Shown here piece after piece: positions 8,439-17,180 of a stretch of DNA of 64,000 bases. How positions within the stretch are numbered: the first letter of the stretch is position 1; the number at the start of each line of letters is the position of its first letter. Under the pieces are notes generated by a model that did not search any database, was not told the DNA's origin, and worked only from the letters and a program-made list of their open reading frames with translations. The translations under genes were made by a program, and so were the position numbers. This stretch comes from Chryseobacterium sp. 52 (GTDB lineage Bacteria; Bacteroidota; Bacteroidia; Flavobacteriales; Weeksellaceae). The stretch is taken from assembly GCF_002754245.1 (NCBI RefSeq), contig NZ_PEEX01000001.1, forward strand, positions 868,001 to 932,000, read 5' to 3'.

Positions 8439-9266
8439 ATGTTAAGAAATTATAGTAACAGCCGAACGTTGGGAGACAATATCAGATTGGGAACGCTGAC
8501 TGCATTCACTGCAGGTACTATAAATATAGCCTCTCTGCTCATATTCCTCTCTTTTACGTCAAACGTAACAGGTCACTACGCGATTCTGGCGGCTGAAATC
8601 AGTAAAGGAAACTGGACGCAGGTAGCTGTGGTTGGAGGATGGATCTTCCTGTTCTTCTTCGGAAGCTTTCTCTCCAACTTCATTGTCATCAACTTCAACA
8701 AGAAAAGCAAATACTTTGCCCATTCAATGCCGATTGCACTGGAAATCATGTGTCTGTTATTTGTGGGAGTGTATGGTCAGTTTTATTATCAGAAAACACT
8801 AGAGGAGACGGAATATCTGGTGGCACTGATGCTTTTTGCTACCGGACTTCAGAACGGTCTTACCGCAAGTATTTCCAATTTCTCGGTAAAGACAACCCAC
8901 CTTACGGGTACCACCACCGATCTTGGAATTCTGCTTTCTATGTTTACGCAGAAGAAATACAGAAAGAACGCGGAGCTGATTGGAAGGGCAAAACTCTTGA
9001 TGAGTATCATGGCTGCCTATGTTTTAGGGGCGGTGTTCTCAGGACTTACCTATTATTATCTTGAATTCAGGGTATTTTATGTGATCAGTCTTTGTCTTTT
9101 GTTTGTGATCGGGTATGATGCCTACAAGATTCATGTAAGGCACTTTAATACCAAATACCGTTACAGCAGGATCTATAAAAAACCCAATCTGTTAGCCTAT
9201 TTGTATGATAAAGTTCACGGAATTCCGAAGAGAAAAGAAAAAAGAACGCTTGTCTTTGATGAATAA
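8439..9266 (+). CDS. YoaK family (DUF1275) membrane protein
   Basis: A 275-residue inner-membrane protein with about six hydrophobic helices. The sequence pattern (LGTLTAFTAGTINIASLL; FATGLQNGLTASIS; TTHLTGTTTDLGILL) is characteristic of the DUF1275/YoaK family, whose transported substrate or function is unknown. A basic C-terminal tail of about 50 residues follows the last helix. It is probably co-transcribed with the preceding 164-residue protein. Confidence 0.88.
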   Translation: MLRNYSNSRTLGDNIRLGTLTAFTAGTINIASLLIFLSFTSNVTGHYAILAAEISKGNWTQVAVVGGWIFLFFFGSFLSNFIVINFNKKSKYFAHSMPIALEIMCLLFVGVYGQFYYQKTLEETEYLVALMLFATGLQNGLTASISNFSVKTTHLTGTTTDLGILLSMFTQKKYRKNAELIGRAKLLMSIMAAYVLGAVFSGLTYYYLEFRVFYVISLCLLFVIGYDAYKIHVRHFNTKYRYSRIYKKPNLLAYLYDKVHGIPKRKEKRTLVFDE

Positions 9267-9319
9267 GCGGTAAAAAATAAAGTAAATATCAGTATTATTT
9301 TTGTGTAAACTAGCTGTGC

Positions 9320-9352
9320 AACACCCTTTTTCGATGGTAGAAAAGGGGTGTT
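9320..9352 (+). terminator. Hairpin terminator after the YoaK gene
   Basis: AACACCCTTTT pairs with AAAAGGGGTGTT (one bulge) across a short loop, 53 bases after the YoaK stop. The tail TTCTTCATT has few consecutive T residues, so efficiency is uncertain. The rest of 9267-9628 shows no supportable gene. Confidence 0.5.
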
Positions 9353-9628
9353 CTTCATTATTGATAAAGAGAGCGTTTGTTTCGCGAAAAGAATAAATGG
9401 ATGAATAGAATGCAGGCTTAGTGAGAAGGTGCAGCCACAGCTCTTTGCTCAACTTAAAAACCGGAACGAATCATCTTTAAACTTTGCATTAAAAAAATAA
9501 GAGTCTCTTTTCAATATTTTTTCATTCATCAGGGATAAAAACAGAACAGGACGACAAATTGTGATTAAAATGTTGATAATTAAATTTTAATTCCCTGTTT
9601 TATTGTTTTAATTCCCGTTTCCATTGAC

Positions 9629-9636
9629 TATTTTTG
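9629..9636 (+). promoter_or_regulatory. mutL: -7 box (TATTTTTG) for mutL
   Basis: Matches TAnnTTTG and lies 20 bases before the ATG at 9656. It supports that ATG over the TTG at 9641 as the mutL start. Confidence 0.5.
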
Positions 9637-9655
9637 TAAGTTGATTAGAACGTTT

Positions 9656-11452
9656 ATGTCAGATATTATTCAGCTTTTACCGGATCATGTAGCCAACCAG
9701 ATAGCAGCAGGGGAAGTGGTGCAGAGACCTGCATCCATTGTGAAAGAACTTTTGGAAAATGCGATTGATGCCGACGCGTCCAAGATAGAACTGATTATCA
9801 GGGATGCCGGAAAAAACCTGATCCAGGTCGTAGATGATGGCAAAGGAATGTCTGAAACGGATGCCCGAATGGCGTTTGAAAGACATGCTACATCAAAGAT
9901 CAAAGGAACGGAAGATATCTTTAAAATCTCCACAAAAGGATTCAGGGGTGAAGCATTGGCTTCTATCGCTGCCGTTTCTCAGGTAGAACTGAGAACGAAG
10001 CAGAATGATGCTAAGATCGGGACAAATATCTACATTGAAGGAGGAGTATTTCAGTTTCAGGACCCAATCCAGACGGCTGACGGATCTAACTTTCTGGTTA
10101 AGAATTTGTTTTATAACGTTCCTGCCAGAAGAAAATTCCTTAAAAATAATAATGTTGAATTCAGACATGTCATCGATGAGTTCCAGCGTGTTGCATTAGC
10201 CCATGAAAATCTGGAATTTTCCCTGTTTCATGATGATGAAGCGGTCTTCAGACTGAGAAAAGGAAGCCAGATGCAGCGTATTGTAGATGTTTTCGGACGC
10301 AAACTGCAGCCACAGCTGATTCCTATCAAAGAAGATATTATCTGGTGTAAGCTTCACGGTTTTGTTGCTAAACCTGAAGGCGCAAAAAAATCCAGAGGCG
10401 AACAGTTTCTTTTCGTCAACGGAAGGTATTTCAGAAGTCCTTATTTCAATAAAGCCGTTCAGGAAGCTTTTGAAGGCTTGCTTCTGCCGGGCTATGTTCC
10501 TACGTTTTTCCTTTATCTGGAGATGGATCCGGAAAAGATAGATGTGAATATCCATCCGCAGAAAACGGAGGTGAAATTTGAAGATGAACATCTGATTTTT
10601 GCCCTGCTTCGCTCTACCATTAAAAGATCTCTGGGAATTTATAACGTTTCCCCGAGTCTAGATTTTGATAAAGATCCTGAAATGGATGCCATGATGAACA
10701 AACCTTTTCCAAGTAGGGGAAATGGCGGTGGGGGTGTGATTAAAATGCCGGAAATTATTGTAGATAAAGACTATAATCCATTTATAGAAGAAAGAAATGT
10801 ACGTCCGGAAGAGATTCAGAACCTTACGGAAATGTACCATCAGAATATTACCGCAGAACCGTCGAAAATTAATTTATTTGAAGACGAAGATTTTGATGAA
10901 GATCTGATGAGGTTGCCCAATGGCTACTGGCTGTTCAATAAAGGGGATGTAACCCTGATGCTGGATCTGGGAAGAATGCACAGGCTGGTTGTTTCTGAAA
11001 ACAATAAAACGTCAAAGAAGAATAACATTAATAGCAATCCAAACAGTCATGCCCTTCTGTTTTCTCTGGAGTATCATATGAATGAAATAGAGAAGAATAA
11101 ATACAATTCTTTCAAAAAATTTCTTCCTGAACTCGGGTTTGACATGAAAATTGCACATGAAAGCGTGCTGAGGATAGATGCACTTCCGGAAGGATTAAAA
11201 GAAACACAGGCTATGAAGTTCCTGGAGAACCTTTTTGAGATCCTGGAGTATAAGACTGAAGAAGAATTTATGCACTTTTATCTGAATCAGTGGAATAAAA
11301 TGCATTCGAAATCAAGGTTTGATTTTATCTATAAAAAAGATGCGGAGCAGGTAATCAAAGATTTTACAGCTTTAGGCTTCCCGGAATTTTTACCGGACGG
11401 CAAAAGATGTTTCTATGAAGTTCCGTTTAATGATTTTAAAAACAAATTTTAA
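9656..11452 (+). CDS. mutL: DNA mismatch repair protein MutL
   Basis: A 598-residue MutL. The GHKL ATPase motifs are intact: ENAIDAD (34-40), DDGKGM (60-65) and GFRGEA (95-100). The transducer domain follows, with VNGRYFRSPYFNKAVQEAF and the family motif DVNIHPQKTEVKF. The C-terminal dimerisation domain is recognisable but lacks the usual endonuclease signature DQHAxxExxxxE: the equivalent stretch seems to be MLDLGRMHRLVV. The late zinc-binding CPHGRP motif is absent as well. The protein may therefore act as a non-nicking matchmaker. It is followed after 3 bases by the rhomboid gene. Confidence 0.95.
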   Translation: MSDIIQLLPDHVANQIAAGEVVQRPASIVKELLENAIDADASKIELIIRDAGKNLIQVVDDGKGMSETDARMAFERHATSKIKGTEDIFKISTKGFRGEALASIAAVSQVELRTKQNDAKIGTNIYIEGGVFQFQDPIQTADGSNFLVKNLFYNVPARRKFLKNNNVEFRHVIDEFQRVALAHENLEFSLFHDDEAVFRLRKGSQMQRIVDVFGRKLQPQLIPIKEDIIWCKLHGFVAKPEGAKKSRGEQFLFVNGRYFRSPYFNKAVQEAFEGLLLPGYVPTFFLYLEMDPEKIDVNIHPQKTEVKFEDEHLIFALLRSTIKRSLGIYNVSPSLDFDKDPEMDAMMNKPFPSRGNGGGGVIKMPEIIVDKDYNPFIEERNVRPEEIQNLTEMYHQNITAEPSKINLFEDEDFDEDLMRLPNGYWLFNKGDVTLMLDLGRMHRLVVSENNKTSKKNNINSNPNSHALLFSLEYHMNEIEKNKYNSFKKFLPELGFDMKIAHESVLRIDALPEGLKETQAMKFLENLFEILEYKTEEEFMHFYLNQWNKMHSKSRFDFIYKKDAEQVIKDFTALGFPEFLPDGKRCFYEVPFNDFKNKF

Positions 11453-11455
11453 AAA

Positions 11456-12184
11456 ATGTTTAACAATATACCACCAATCACAAGGAATATTATCATAATA
11501 AATATAGCTATATTTATTCTTGCCTATTTTCTAGGAGATATAGCAACTGAATATCTTGCTGCTTTTTACCCTTTTTCTCCATTTTTCCATTCATGGCAGA
11601 TCATAACGCACATGTTTATGCATGGCAGTATTATGCATATTTTGTTTAATATGCTGACTTTGTATAGTTTTGGTCCTATCCTAGAACAGGCATTGGGAGA
11701 GAAAAAGTATCTGATCCTTTATTTTCTAAGTGGTTTAGGGGCTTTTTTCCTTTTTAATCTATGGAATTTTGTTGAAGTACAGCAGCTAACAAGTGGATTG
11801 CAGCAACTTGGGTTCAATGTCAACGCCTATTTTTCAGGTGCAAGTGTCGGATTTAGCGGAGATGTGGCATCGGTTCTTAAGCAGAAAGAACTATTAGAGG
11901 GTGTAAAAAAGATTATGGGAACACCTATGGTTGGTGCTTCCGGAGCTATTTTCGGTGTTATAGCCGCTTTTGCAACACTTTATCCTGATTCAAAGATTAT
12001 GATGATGTTTATCCCGGTTCCAATAAAGGTAAAATATCTGATGCCAATCGTTATTGTAGTGTCTGTATACCTTGGTGTTTCCGGAAACGGAGGAGGTATT
12101 GCTCATTTAGCACACGTTGGGGGAGCATTAGTTGGCTGGATTCTTGCAAGAATATGGAAAAAACATCTGTATAGATTCAATTAG
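11456..12184 (+). CDS. Rhomboid family intramembrane serine protease
   Basis: A 242-residue membrane protein of the rhomboid fold. The catalytic serine lies in VGASGAIFG (S162) and the catalytic histidine in AHLAHVGG (H220), each within a hydrophobic helix. An upstream HMFMHGSIMHILFNM carries the family's conserved HxxxxHxxxN signature. A polar insertion (about residues 108-150) separates the early and late helices. It would cleave membrane proteins inside the bilayer; its substrates are unknown. It is packed between mutL and an EEP-family gene and is probably co-transcribed with both. Confidence 0.92.
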   Translation: MFNNIPPITRNIIIINIAIFILAYFLGDIATEYLAAFYPFSPFFHSWQIITHMFMHGSIMHILFNMLTLYSFGPILEQALGEKKYLILYFLSGLGAFFLFNLWNFVEVQQLTSGLQQLGFNVNAYFSGASVGFSGDVASVLKQKELLEGVKKIMGTPMVGASGAIFGVIAAFATLYPDSKIMMMFIPVPIKVKYLMPIVIVVSVYLGVSGNGGGIAHLAHVGGALVGWILARIWKKHLYRFN

Positions 12185-12192
12185 AAAACCCT

Positions 12193-13182
12193 GTGAAAGT
12201 TTTCCGTCTTATTATACTGATCCTGCACGTAGGTGTTTTATTCCTGCTGCTGGGGACTTTACTGAATGCGTATGTGCCACCTAAACTATTTCCGTGGTTC
12301 AATCTGCTTTCTTTAGGGTTTCCCGCTCTTATGATTACCTATGTGGTATTCACGCTTTTCTGGCTTTTCAGCTGGAAAAAAAGAACTTTTGTGTTTATGT
12401 TGGCAGGGCTTCTCTTTATGAATCCTGTCCAGAGATGGGTGAATTTTTCTTCCGATAAAAAAGAGACTGCGGATTTAAAGGTTGTCTCTTTTAACGTCAA
12501 AGCAGGGCTGTTGGGAGCTGCTGATATTGAGAAATATCTGAACAGTGCAGATGCAGATGTGATTATGCTGCAGGAGTCCGGGAGTAAAATTTCTGTGAAA
12601 GGAATGGAAAAAAGTGGTCAGGATGGAATTCTTGCTGTCTTTTCAAAACATAAAATAGTGGGTTCAAAATCACTGATCAAAGGGGATTATGAAACGAATA
12701 ATGTGTATGCTGATCAGGCAGATATTGAAATTAAAGGACAGGTATACCGTTTTATAAATATTTATCTGGAACCCTTTAAATTTGAAAAGGGAATGATCAA
12801 AATAGATGGTGTTCAGGAAGATGATGAAAGAAAGCTGAAAAATATTGTGAAAAGGCTTATTCCGGTTTTTAAAAAACACCAGGACCAGGTCAATATTATC
12901 AAAAGAGAAATCGAAAAATCACCTTATCCGGTTATTCTTGCCGGAGACTTTAATTCTGTTCCTAATTCTTACGAGTATTATCACTTGTCTGAAGGATTGC
13001 AGGATGCCTTTGTAATAGCTGGAAAAGGAAGTGCTACAAGCTTCCACGATTATAAATTCCCGATCAGAATCGATTACATTTTTACCTCAAAAACGATACA
13101 GCCTGTTGCCTATAAAGTAGACCGAACTGTAAAGCTTTCAGATCATTATCCGGTTATCGCAACATTTTCGCTAAATAAGTAA
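12193..13182 (+). CDS. Endonuclease/exonuclease/phosphatase family protein (copy 1)
   Basis: A 329-residue protein starting at a GTG, 8 bases after the rhomboid stop. Two or three N-terminal hydrophobic helices (about residues 1-80) anchor it in the membrane. The C-terminal part is an EEP (DNase I-like) domain with VISF-like VSFNVKAG, catalytic LAGDFNSVPNS, RIDYIFTS and the terminal SDHYPV. It would be a metal-dependent phosphodiesterase or phosphatase facing the periplasm or outer leaflet; the substrate is unknown. The next gene is a clear paralogue. Confidence 0.88.
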   Translation: MKVFRLIILILHVGVLFLLLGTLLNAYVPPKLFPWFNLLSLGFPALMITYVVFTLFWLFSWKKRTFVFMLAGLLFMNPVQRWVNFSSDKKETADLKVVSFNVKAGLLGAADIEKYLNSADADVIMLQESGSKISVKGMEKSGQDGILAVFSKHKIVGSKSLIKGDYETNNVYADQADIEIKGQVYRFINIYLEPFKFEKGMIKIDGVQEDDERKLKNIVKRLIPVFKKHQDQVNIIKREIEKSPYPVILAGDFNSVPNSYEYYHLSEGLQDAFVIAGKGSATSFHDYKFPIRIDYIFTSKTIQPVAYKVDRTVKLSDHYPVIATFSLNK

Positions 13183-13261
13183 TAATCATAAAATTAGTTA
13201 AAAAACAAAGGCTTGGTAGGGTTTTTGCTGAAGAGAAGAGCGTACCCTAGATTGTTACTTC

Positions 13262-14236
13262 ATGAAGCTGAGCCAGTTATTACTATTTATTCATATCGTT
13301 GTTGCCGTGTTGCTCTTATGCACATTGGGGAACGCGTGGATTCCGCCTAACTTTTTAGGTTCTCTAAATCTCCTTTCTCTGGGTTTCCCCTATCTGATTA
13401 TGGTATATATTTTACTAACGCTGATTTGGGTTATTAAAAGAAAAAAAATTGCTATTGCCTTCCTGCTTGGTACCCTGCTTTTTTACAATCCGATAAGACG
13501 ATGGGTCAATTTTTCTCCAAAAACAGAAAGTTTAAAGACGATAAGAGATATCAAAGTTCTTACATTTAATGTAAAATATGGAGATTTCGGCTGGGATAAA
13601 GTGAAAAAATACATCCAGGATCAGGATGCAGATATTATTTTGGTTCAGGAAAAAGACACCAACAGATCCATAAGAAAGGATATGATAAAATACCCTTCGG
13701 TGATTCTAAAGACAAAGCATAAGATTGTACGGCAGGAACAGCTGATTGAGGAGAAAGCAAGAGGAAATTCTTTCTATGCAGATGTGGATATCAACGGAAA
13801 AATCATAAGAGTCGTTAATGTCTATCTTGAACCTTTCAGACTTCATAAATCAATGCTGGAATTTGACGGTTTTGCAAAAGAAGGAGGAAAAATAGCCAAC
13901 CTTCTTTCCCATATGACTCCTACTTTTAAAGCCCATGAGGATCAAATCAGAAAGATTAGAAAAGTAATTGATTTTTCACCTTATCCGGTGATTCTTGCGG
14001 GGGATTTTAACTCGGTTCCAAACTCTTATGAATATTATAACCTGGGAAAAGATCTTCAGGATGCTTTTCTAACGGTTGGAAACGGAGCATCTACGAGCTT
14101 TCATGATTATAAAGTACCCTTGAGAATTGATTATATATTCACTTCAAAATCAATTATTCCTTTAAGCTACAAGGTGGATCACTCTGTAAAATTATCGGAT
14201 CACTATCCAGTAATTGCAGAATTTCTGCTAAATTAG
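13262..14236 (+). CDS. Endonuclease/exonuclease/phosphatase family protein (copy 2)
   Basis: A 324-residue paralogue of the preceding gene with the same layout: N-terminal hydrophobic helices and an EEP domain with LAGDFNSVPNSYEYY, RIDYIFTS and SDHYPVIAEF. Long identical stretches around the active site show tandem duplication, while the middle parts differ. A 79-base gap separates the copies. It is followed 4 bases later by a lipoprotein gene, so the second copy and the lipoprotein are probably co-transcribed. Confidence 0.88.
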   Translation: MKLSQLLLFIHIVVAVLLLCTLGNAWIPPNFLGSLNLLSLGFPYLIMVYILLTLIWVIKRKKIAIAFLLGTLLFYNPIRRWVNFSPKTESLKTIRDIKVLTFNVKYGDFGWDKVKKYIQDQDADIILVQEKDTNRSIRKDMIKYPSVILKTKHKIVRQEQLIEEKARGNSFYADVDINGKIIRVVNVYLEPFRLHKSMLEFDGFAKEGGKIANLLSHMTPTFKAHEDQIRKIRKVIDFSPYPVILAGDFNSVPNSYEYYNLGKDLQDAFLTVGNGASTSFHDYKVPLRIDYIFTSKSIIPLSYKVDHSVKLSDHYPVIAEFLLN

Positions 14237-14240
14237 TTCC

Positions 14241-14585
14241 ATGAAAAATTTACTGTCTGCGGTTTTTATGATTTTATTGCTTTTATCGGCCTGTTCAAAG
14301 AAGGAAACTCCGGGTTTCGCGGCGGATCAGGAGGTAAAAATTCAGTATGATACGGCAGCTGTTGATTCATTTTCAGCGGGAGCTACATCGGTAGATATTG
14401 TCCGCCAGATCAGAATGTCATCCAAAAAGTACCAGGACTCTATACTGCAGGCTGAAAAACTTCAGAAAGAAGAACAGAAGCTGAAAGCAGAGCTTGAAAA
14501 AGAAAATAAAAAGAAGCTGGAGGAGGAAAAGAAAAAGACAGATGCAGAGAAGAAGGAGAAAACCTCTACTCCAACGGCGAATTAA
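14241..14585 (+). CDS. Small lipoprotein with charged coiled-coil tail
   Basis: A 114-residue protein with a type II signal peptide; the lipobox is LLSAC with Cys18 as the acylation site. The mature part ends in a Lys/Glu-rich segment (about residues 70-108) likely to form a single helix or coiled coil. I do not recognise a family. The ATG is 4 bases after the upstream EEP gene, which suggests translation from the same transcript. Confidence 0.8.
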   Translation: MKNLLSAVFMILLLLSACSKKETPGFAADQEVKIQYDTAAVDSFSAGATSVDIVRQIRMSSKKYQDSILQAEKLQKEEQKLKAELEKENKKKLEEEKKKTDAEKKEKTSTPTAN

Positions 14586-14630
14586 GATTCACCCGTATTA
14601 AAATTAACAACATTTCAAAAAATATACAAT

Positions 14631-15011
14631 ATGAAAAAACAAATCTTAGCAGTAGCTGCAATCGCGTTATTTGCTGTATCATGTACAAAATCTACCACTA
14701 AAACAGAACAGGTTGAAAACGCTGACGGAACATTAACAACGACTACGACTACCGTTTCAGAAACGTCTCCCAATATGATAGATACGTCTAAAATAGATAA
14801 GGCTAAAGAAGATGTAAAATCCAAAGTGGATGAAGCGGGAAACAAAATAGATAATGCCGCTCAGAAAACGAAGGAAGACCTTAACAAGGCTGGAAAAGAC
14901 ATCAAGGCCGGAGCCAAAGAAGTTGGCCAGGATGTAAAAGATGCCGCTGCAAAAGGAGCCGCCAAAGTGGAAGAGGGAGCCAAGAAATTGAAAGAAGATC
15001 TAAAGAAATAG
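14631..15011 (+). CDS. Small lipoprotein with amphipathic repeats
   Basis: A 126-residue protein with signal peptide MKKQILAVAAIALFAVSC, lipobox cysteine at 18. The mature part is Lys/Ala/Glu-rich with repeated KxxxDxAxxK-like units (residues about 55-125) of the kind found in YtxH-like and LEA-like stress proteins. That similarity is only compositional. It has a strong terminator 19 bases after its stop codon. Probable envelope-anchored helical protein; function unknown. Confidence 0.8.
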   Translation: MKKQILAVAAIALFAVSCTKSTTKTEQVENADGTLTTTTTTVSETSPNMIDTSKIDKAKEDVKSKVDEAGNKIDNAAQKTKEDLNKAGKDIKAGAKEVGQDVKDAAAKGAAKVEEGAKKLKEDLKK

Positions 15012-15029
15012 AGAAATACTAACATACAG

Positions 15030-15061
15030 AAAACGCAGCTGGAATTCCGGCTGCGTTTTTT
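15030..15061 (+). terminator. Rho-independent terminator
   Basis: AAAACGCAGC pairs perfectly with GCTGCGTTTT around a 10-base loop and runs into a T tract. It ends the mutL-to-lipoprotein gene series. Confidence 0.85.
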
Positions 15062-15153
15062 TATGTTATTTTTGAAGGAAGAAGGAAGTGATGTTGGTCT
15101 TTTTTATACTTCAGTAACCTCCATCTTCCAGTGTCAGGCTTACTTTCCTAAAA

Positions 15154-16668
15154 TTATTTATTAAGTTCCAGTAAAGGATCTATATACTCCCTGTCATTGC
15201 TCAGCCTCGGTACTTTATTCTGACCACCCAGTTTTCCTTTAGATTCCAGCCAATGATAGAATAAATCTGGCTTAGCGATATGGATAATTGGTCTTTTCAG
15301 CGTCAAATTGTTATATCTTTTGGCTTCATAATCCGAATTGATCGTTTTTAAATGATGATCAAAGGCATCAGTAAAACGTTCCAGATCATCCGGATGATGA
15401 CTGAATTCGAAGATCCATTCATGAGCGCCACCTTCATTCTCCTTCATGAAAACAGGAGCTCCCGTAAAATCGGTAATACTTGCTCCGGTAACTTCACAGG
15501 CTTTTGAAAGGGCGGATTCTACATTGGTGATCATAAGCTCTTCCCCAAATGCATTGATATAATGTTTCGTTCTTCCCGTAATTTTTATTCTGAAAGGATT
15601 GGTTGACGTAAATACCACCGTATCGCCAATCAGATATCTCCACAGACCGCCGTTTGTGGTAATCACCATCGCATAGTTTTTTCCTACTTCAACATCCTCT
15701 AAACTGACCACTTTCGGATTGGAAAAATGAAACTGGTCCATCGGAATAAATTCATAAAAAATACCATAATCCAGCATCAGCAGCATTTCGTCACTGTCTG
15801 ACCGGTCCTGGATCCCGAAGAAGCCTTCAGAAGCATTGTAAATTTCGTAGTAATTGATCTTTTTTCCGATGATCTGCCTGTACTGGTCCTTGTAGGGCTT
15901 AAAACTGATTCCACCGTGAAAAAACACCTCTAAATTAGGCCAGAGCTCAGAAATACTTCCAGTGTCTGTTTCTTTTAAAACTCTTTGAAGAAGAACCATC
16001 ATCCAGCTCGGTACCCCAAGGATACTTCCTACATCTTCATTTTTTACTTCCGAGGTGATGGCTTTAAGTTTGCTTTCCCACTCAGACATGAGGGAAACCT
16101 TTTTGCTGGGTGTGGTGGTAATCTCTACCCAAAAAGGAAGATTATCAATTAAAATAGCAGATAGATCTCCAAATTTCGTATTGAAATCGGCATGAAGCTC
16201 AGAGCTGCCTCCTAAACGAAGATTCTTGTTGGTGAACAGCTGATTTTCCGGATGATTGTTGGCGTAGATGGAAACCATGTCTTTTCCGGCCTTCATATGA
16301 CAGTATTCCAGACTTTCCGTAGAAATAGGAATAAACTTGCTCTTTGCGTTTGTAGTTCCCGAGGATTTTGCAAAATGCTTGATATACCCGGGCCAGCTTA
16401 CATCTTTATGTCCCTGTCTTGCCCTTTCGATAAAAGGTTCAAAATCTTCGTACGTAACGATCGGGACCTTGTTTTTAAAGTCCTGATAGCTCGAAATCGA
16501 ATTGAAGCCATAGGCTTTACCGTATTCGGTATCTTCAGCATGAAACAGCTGGGAAAACAATATACCTTTCTGAGTTTCAATTGGATGATCCATGAAATTC
16601 TGAATCTGATCTATCCTTTGACGGATAAACCAGTTGACGACAGTATTGAAAAGTGCCTTTGTTGCCAT
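15154..16668 (-). CDS. GH3 family acyl-adenylate/amido synthetase-like protein
   Basis: A 504-residue member of the GH3 (auxin-responsive promoter) superfamily found in many Bacteroidota. Visible motifs are the ATP-binding SSGTTNAKSKFIP (residues about 114-126), YNASEGFFGIQD and the late WRYLIGDTV and ITGRTKHYINAFGEEL. Plant GH3 enzymes adenylate small acids and join them to amino acids; the bacterial substrate is unknown. Length and motif order match the family. It stands alone, convergent with the lipoprotein genes. Confidence 0.9.
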   Translation of the reverse strand: MATKALFNTVVNWFIRQRIDQIQNFMDHPIETQKGILFSQLFHAEDTEYGKAYGFNSISSYQDFKNKVPIVTYEDFEPFIERARQGHKDVSWPGYIKHFAKSSGTTNAKSKFIPISTESLEYCHMKAGKDMVSIYANNHPENQLFTNKNLRLGGSSELHADFNTKFGDLSAILIDNLPFWVEITTTPSKKVSLMSEWESKLKAITSEVKNEDVGSILGVPSWMMVLLQRVLKETDTGSISELWPNLEVFFHGGISFKPYKDQYRQIIGKKINYYEIYNASEGFFGIQDRSDSDEMLLMLDYGIFYEFIPMDQFHFSNPKVVSLEDVEVGKNYAMVITTNGGLWRYLIGDTVVFTSTNPFRIKITGRTKHYINAFGEELMITNVESALSKACEVTGASITDFTGAPVFMKENEGGAHEWIFEFSHHPDDLERFTDAFDHHLKTINSDYEAKRYNNLTLKRPIIHIAKPDLFYHWLESKGKLGGQNKVPRLSNDREYIDPLLELNK

Positions 16669-16673
16669 TCCAA

Positions 16674-16681
16674 CAAATATA
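16674..16681 (-). promoter_or_regulatory. -7-like box (TATATTTG) before the GH3 gene
   Basis: Matches TAnnTTTG on the minus strand but lies only 6 bases from the start codon at 16668, so the transcript would be nearly leaderless. If transcription starts elsewhere the box is fortuitous. Confidence 0.3.
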
Positions 16682-17056
16682 ATAATATTTGGATTTTCAG
16701 CGAATTTTTATAGTGTTAAATAAAAAAACACGACAAATTTATAAAAGACCTCATTCAGATTTAATTATTTTTTACGGAAGTGAAAGATGGGTTATTATTA
16801 CCTGTTTTTGGTAAATAGATTTCCAAAATATTGCAGTCTAAATTTTGATTTATTGAATTATTTTATGTGTTTTATTTGAATAATATATCCCAATTTATGA
16901 ATATTTTTGTTCTTATTTATTTGATATGTATAGTGTTGATTTTTAATATTTTATTTCAGTGTAATAAAGCCTTTAATCCTCTGTTTTAATGCCTGATTTT
17001 TAAGTGTTTAAAAATAGGAGTTTTATATATTTTACATATTTTTCACTTTTGTGTGA

Positions 17057-17064
17057 TATTTTTG
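17057..17064 (+). promoter_or_regulatory. Candidate -7 box (TATTTTTG) for the exporter gene
   Basis: Matches TAnnTTTG, 117 bases before the ATG at 17181. No convincing -33 element; other AT-rich matches are possible nearby. Confidence 0.3.
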
Positions 17065-17180
17065 TTTAATATTGCTGCAGTCAAAATTTTTGAAGGAATA
17101 TTTAATTTGTTATTTGCGATTTATAAGCAATTTAAAAGCATTATCAGAAGCATCTCATCATACTTGAAACAAACTAAGAA

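Larger units (their letters stand above)
16669..17180. other. AT-rich intergenic region
   Basis: A 512-base gap of very low GC content between two divergent genes, with no supportable coding region or RNA gene. It contains a minus-strand -7-like box directly upstream of the GH3 gene and TAnnTTTG boxes on the plus strand (one at 17057) that could serve the exporter gene. It marks the left edge of an AT-rich islet. Confidence 0.5.
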
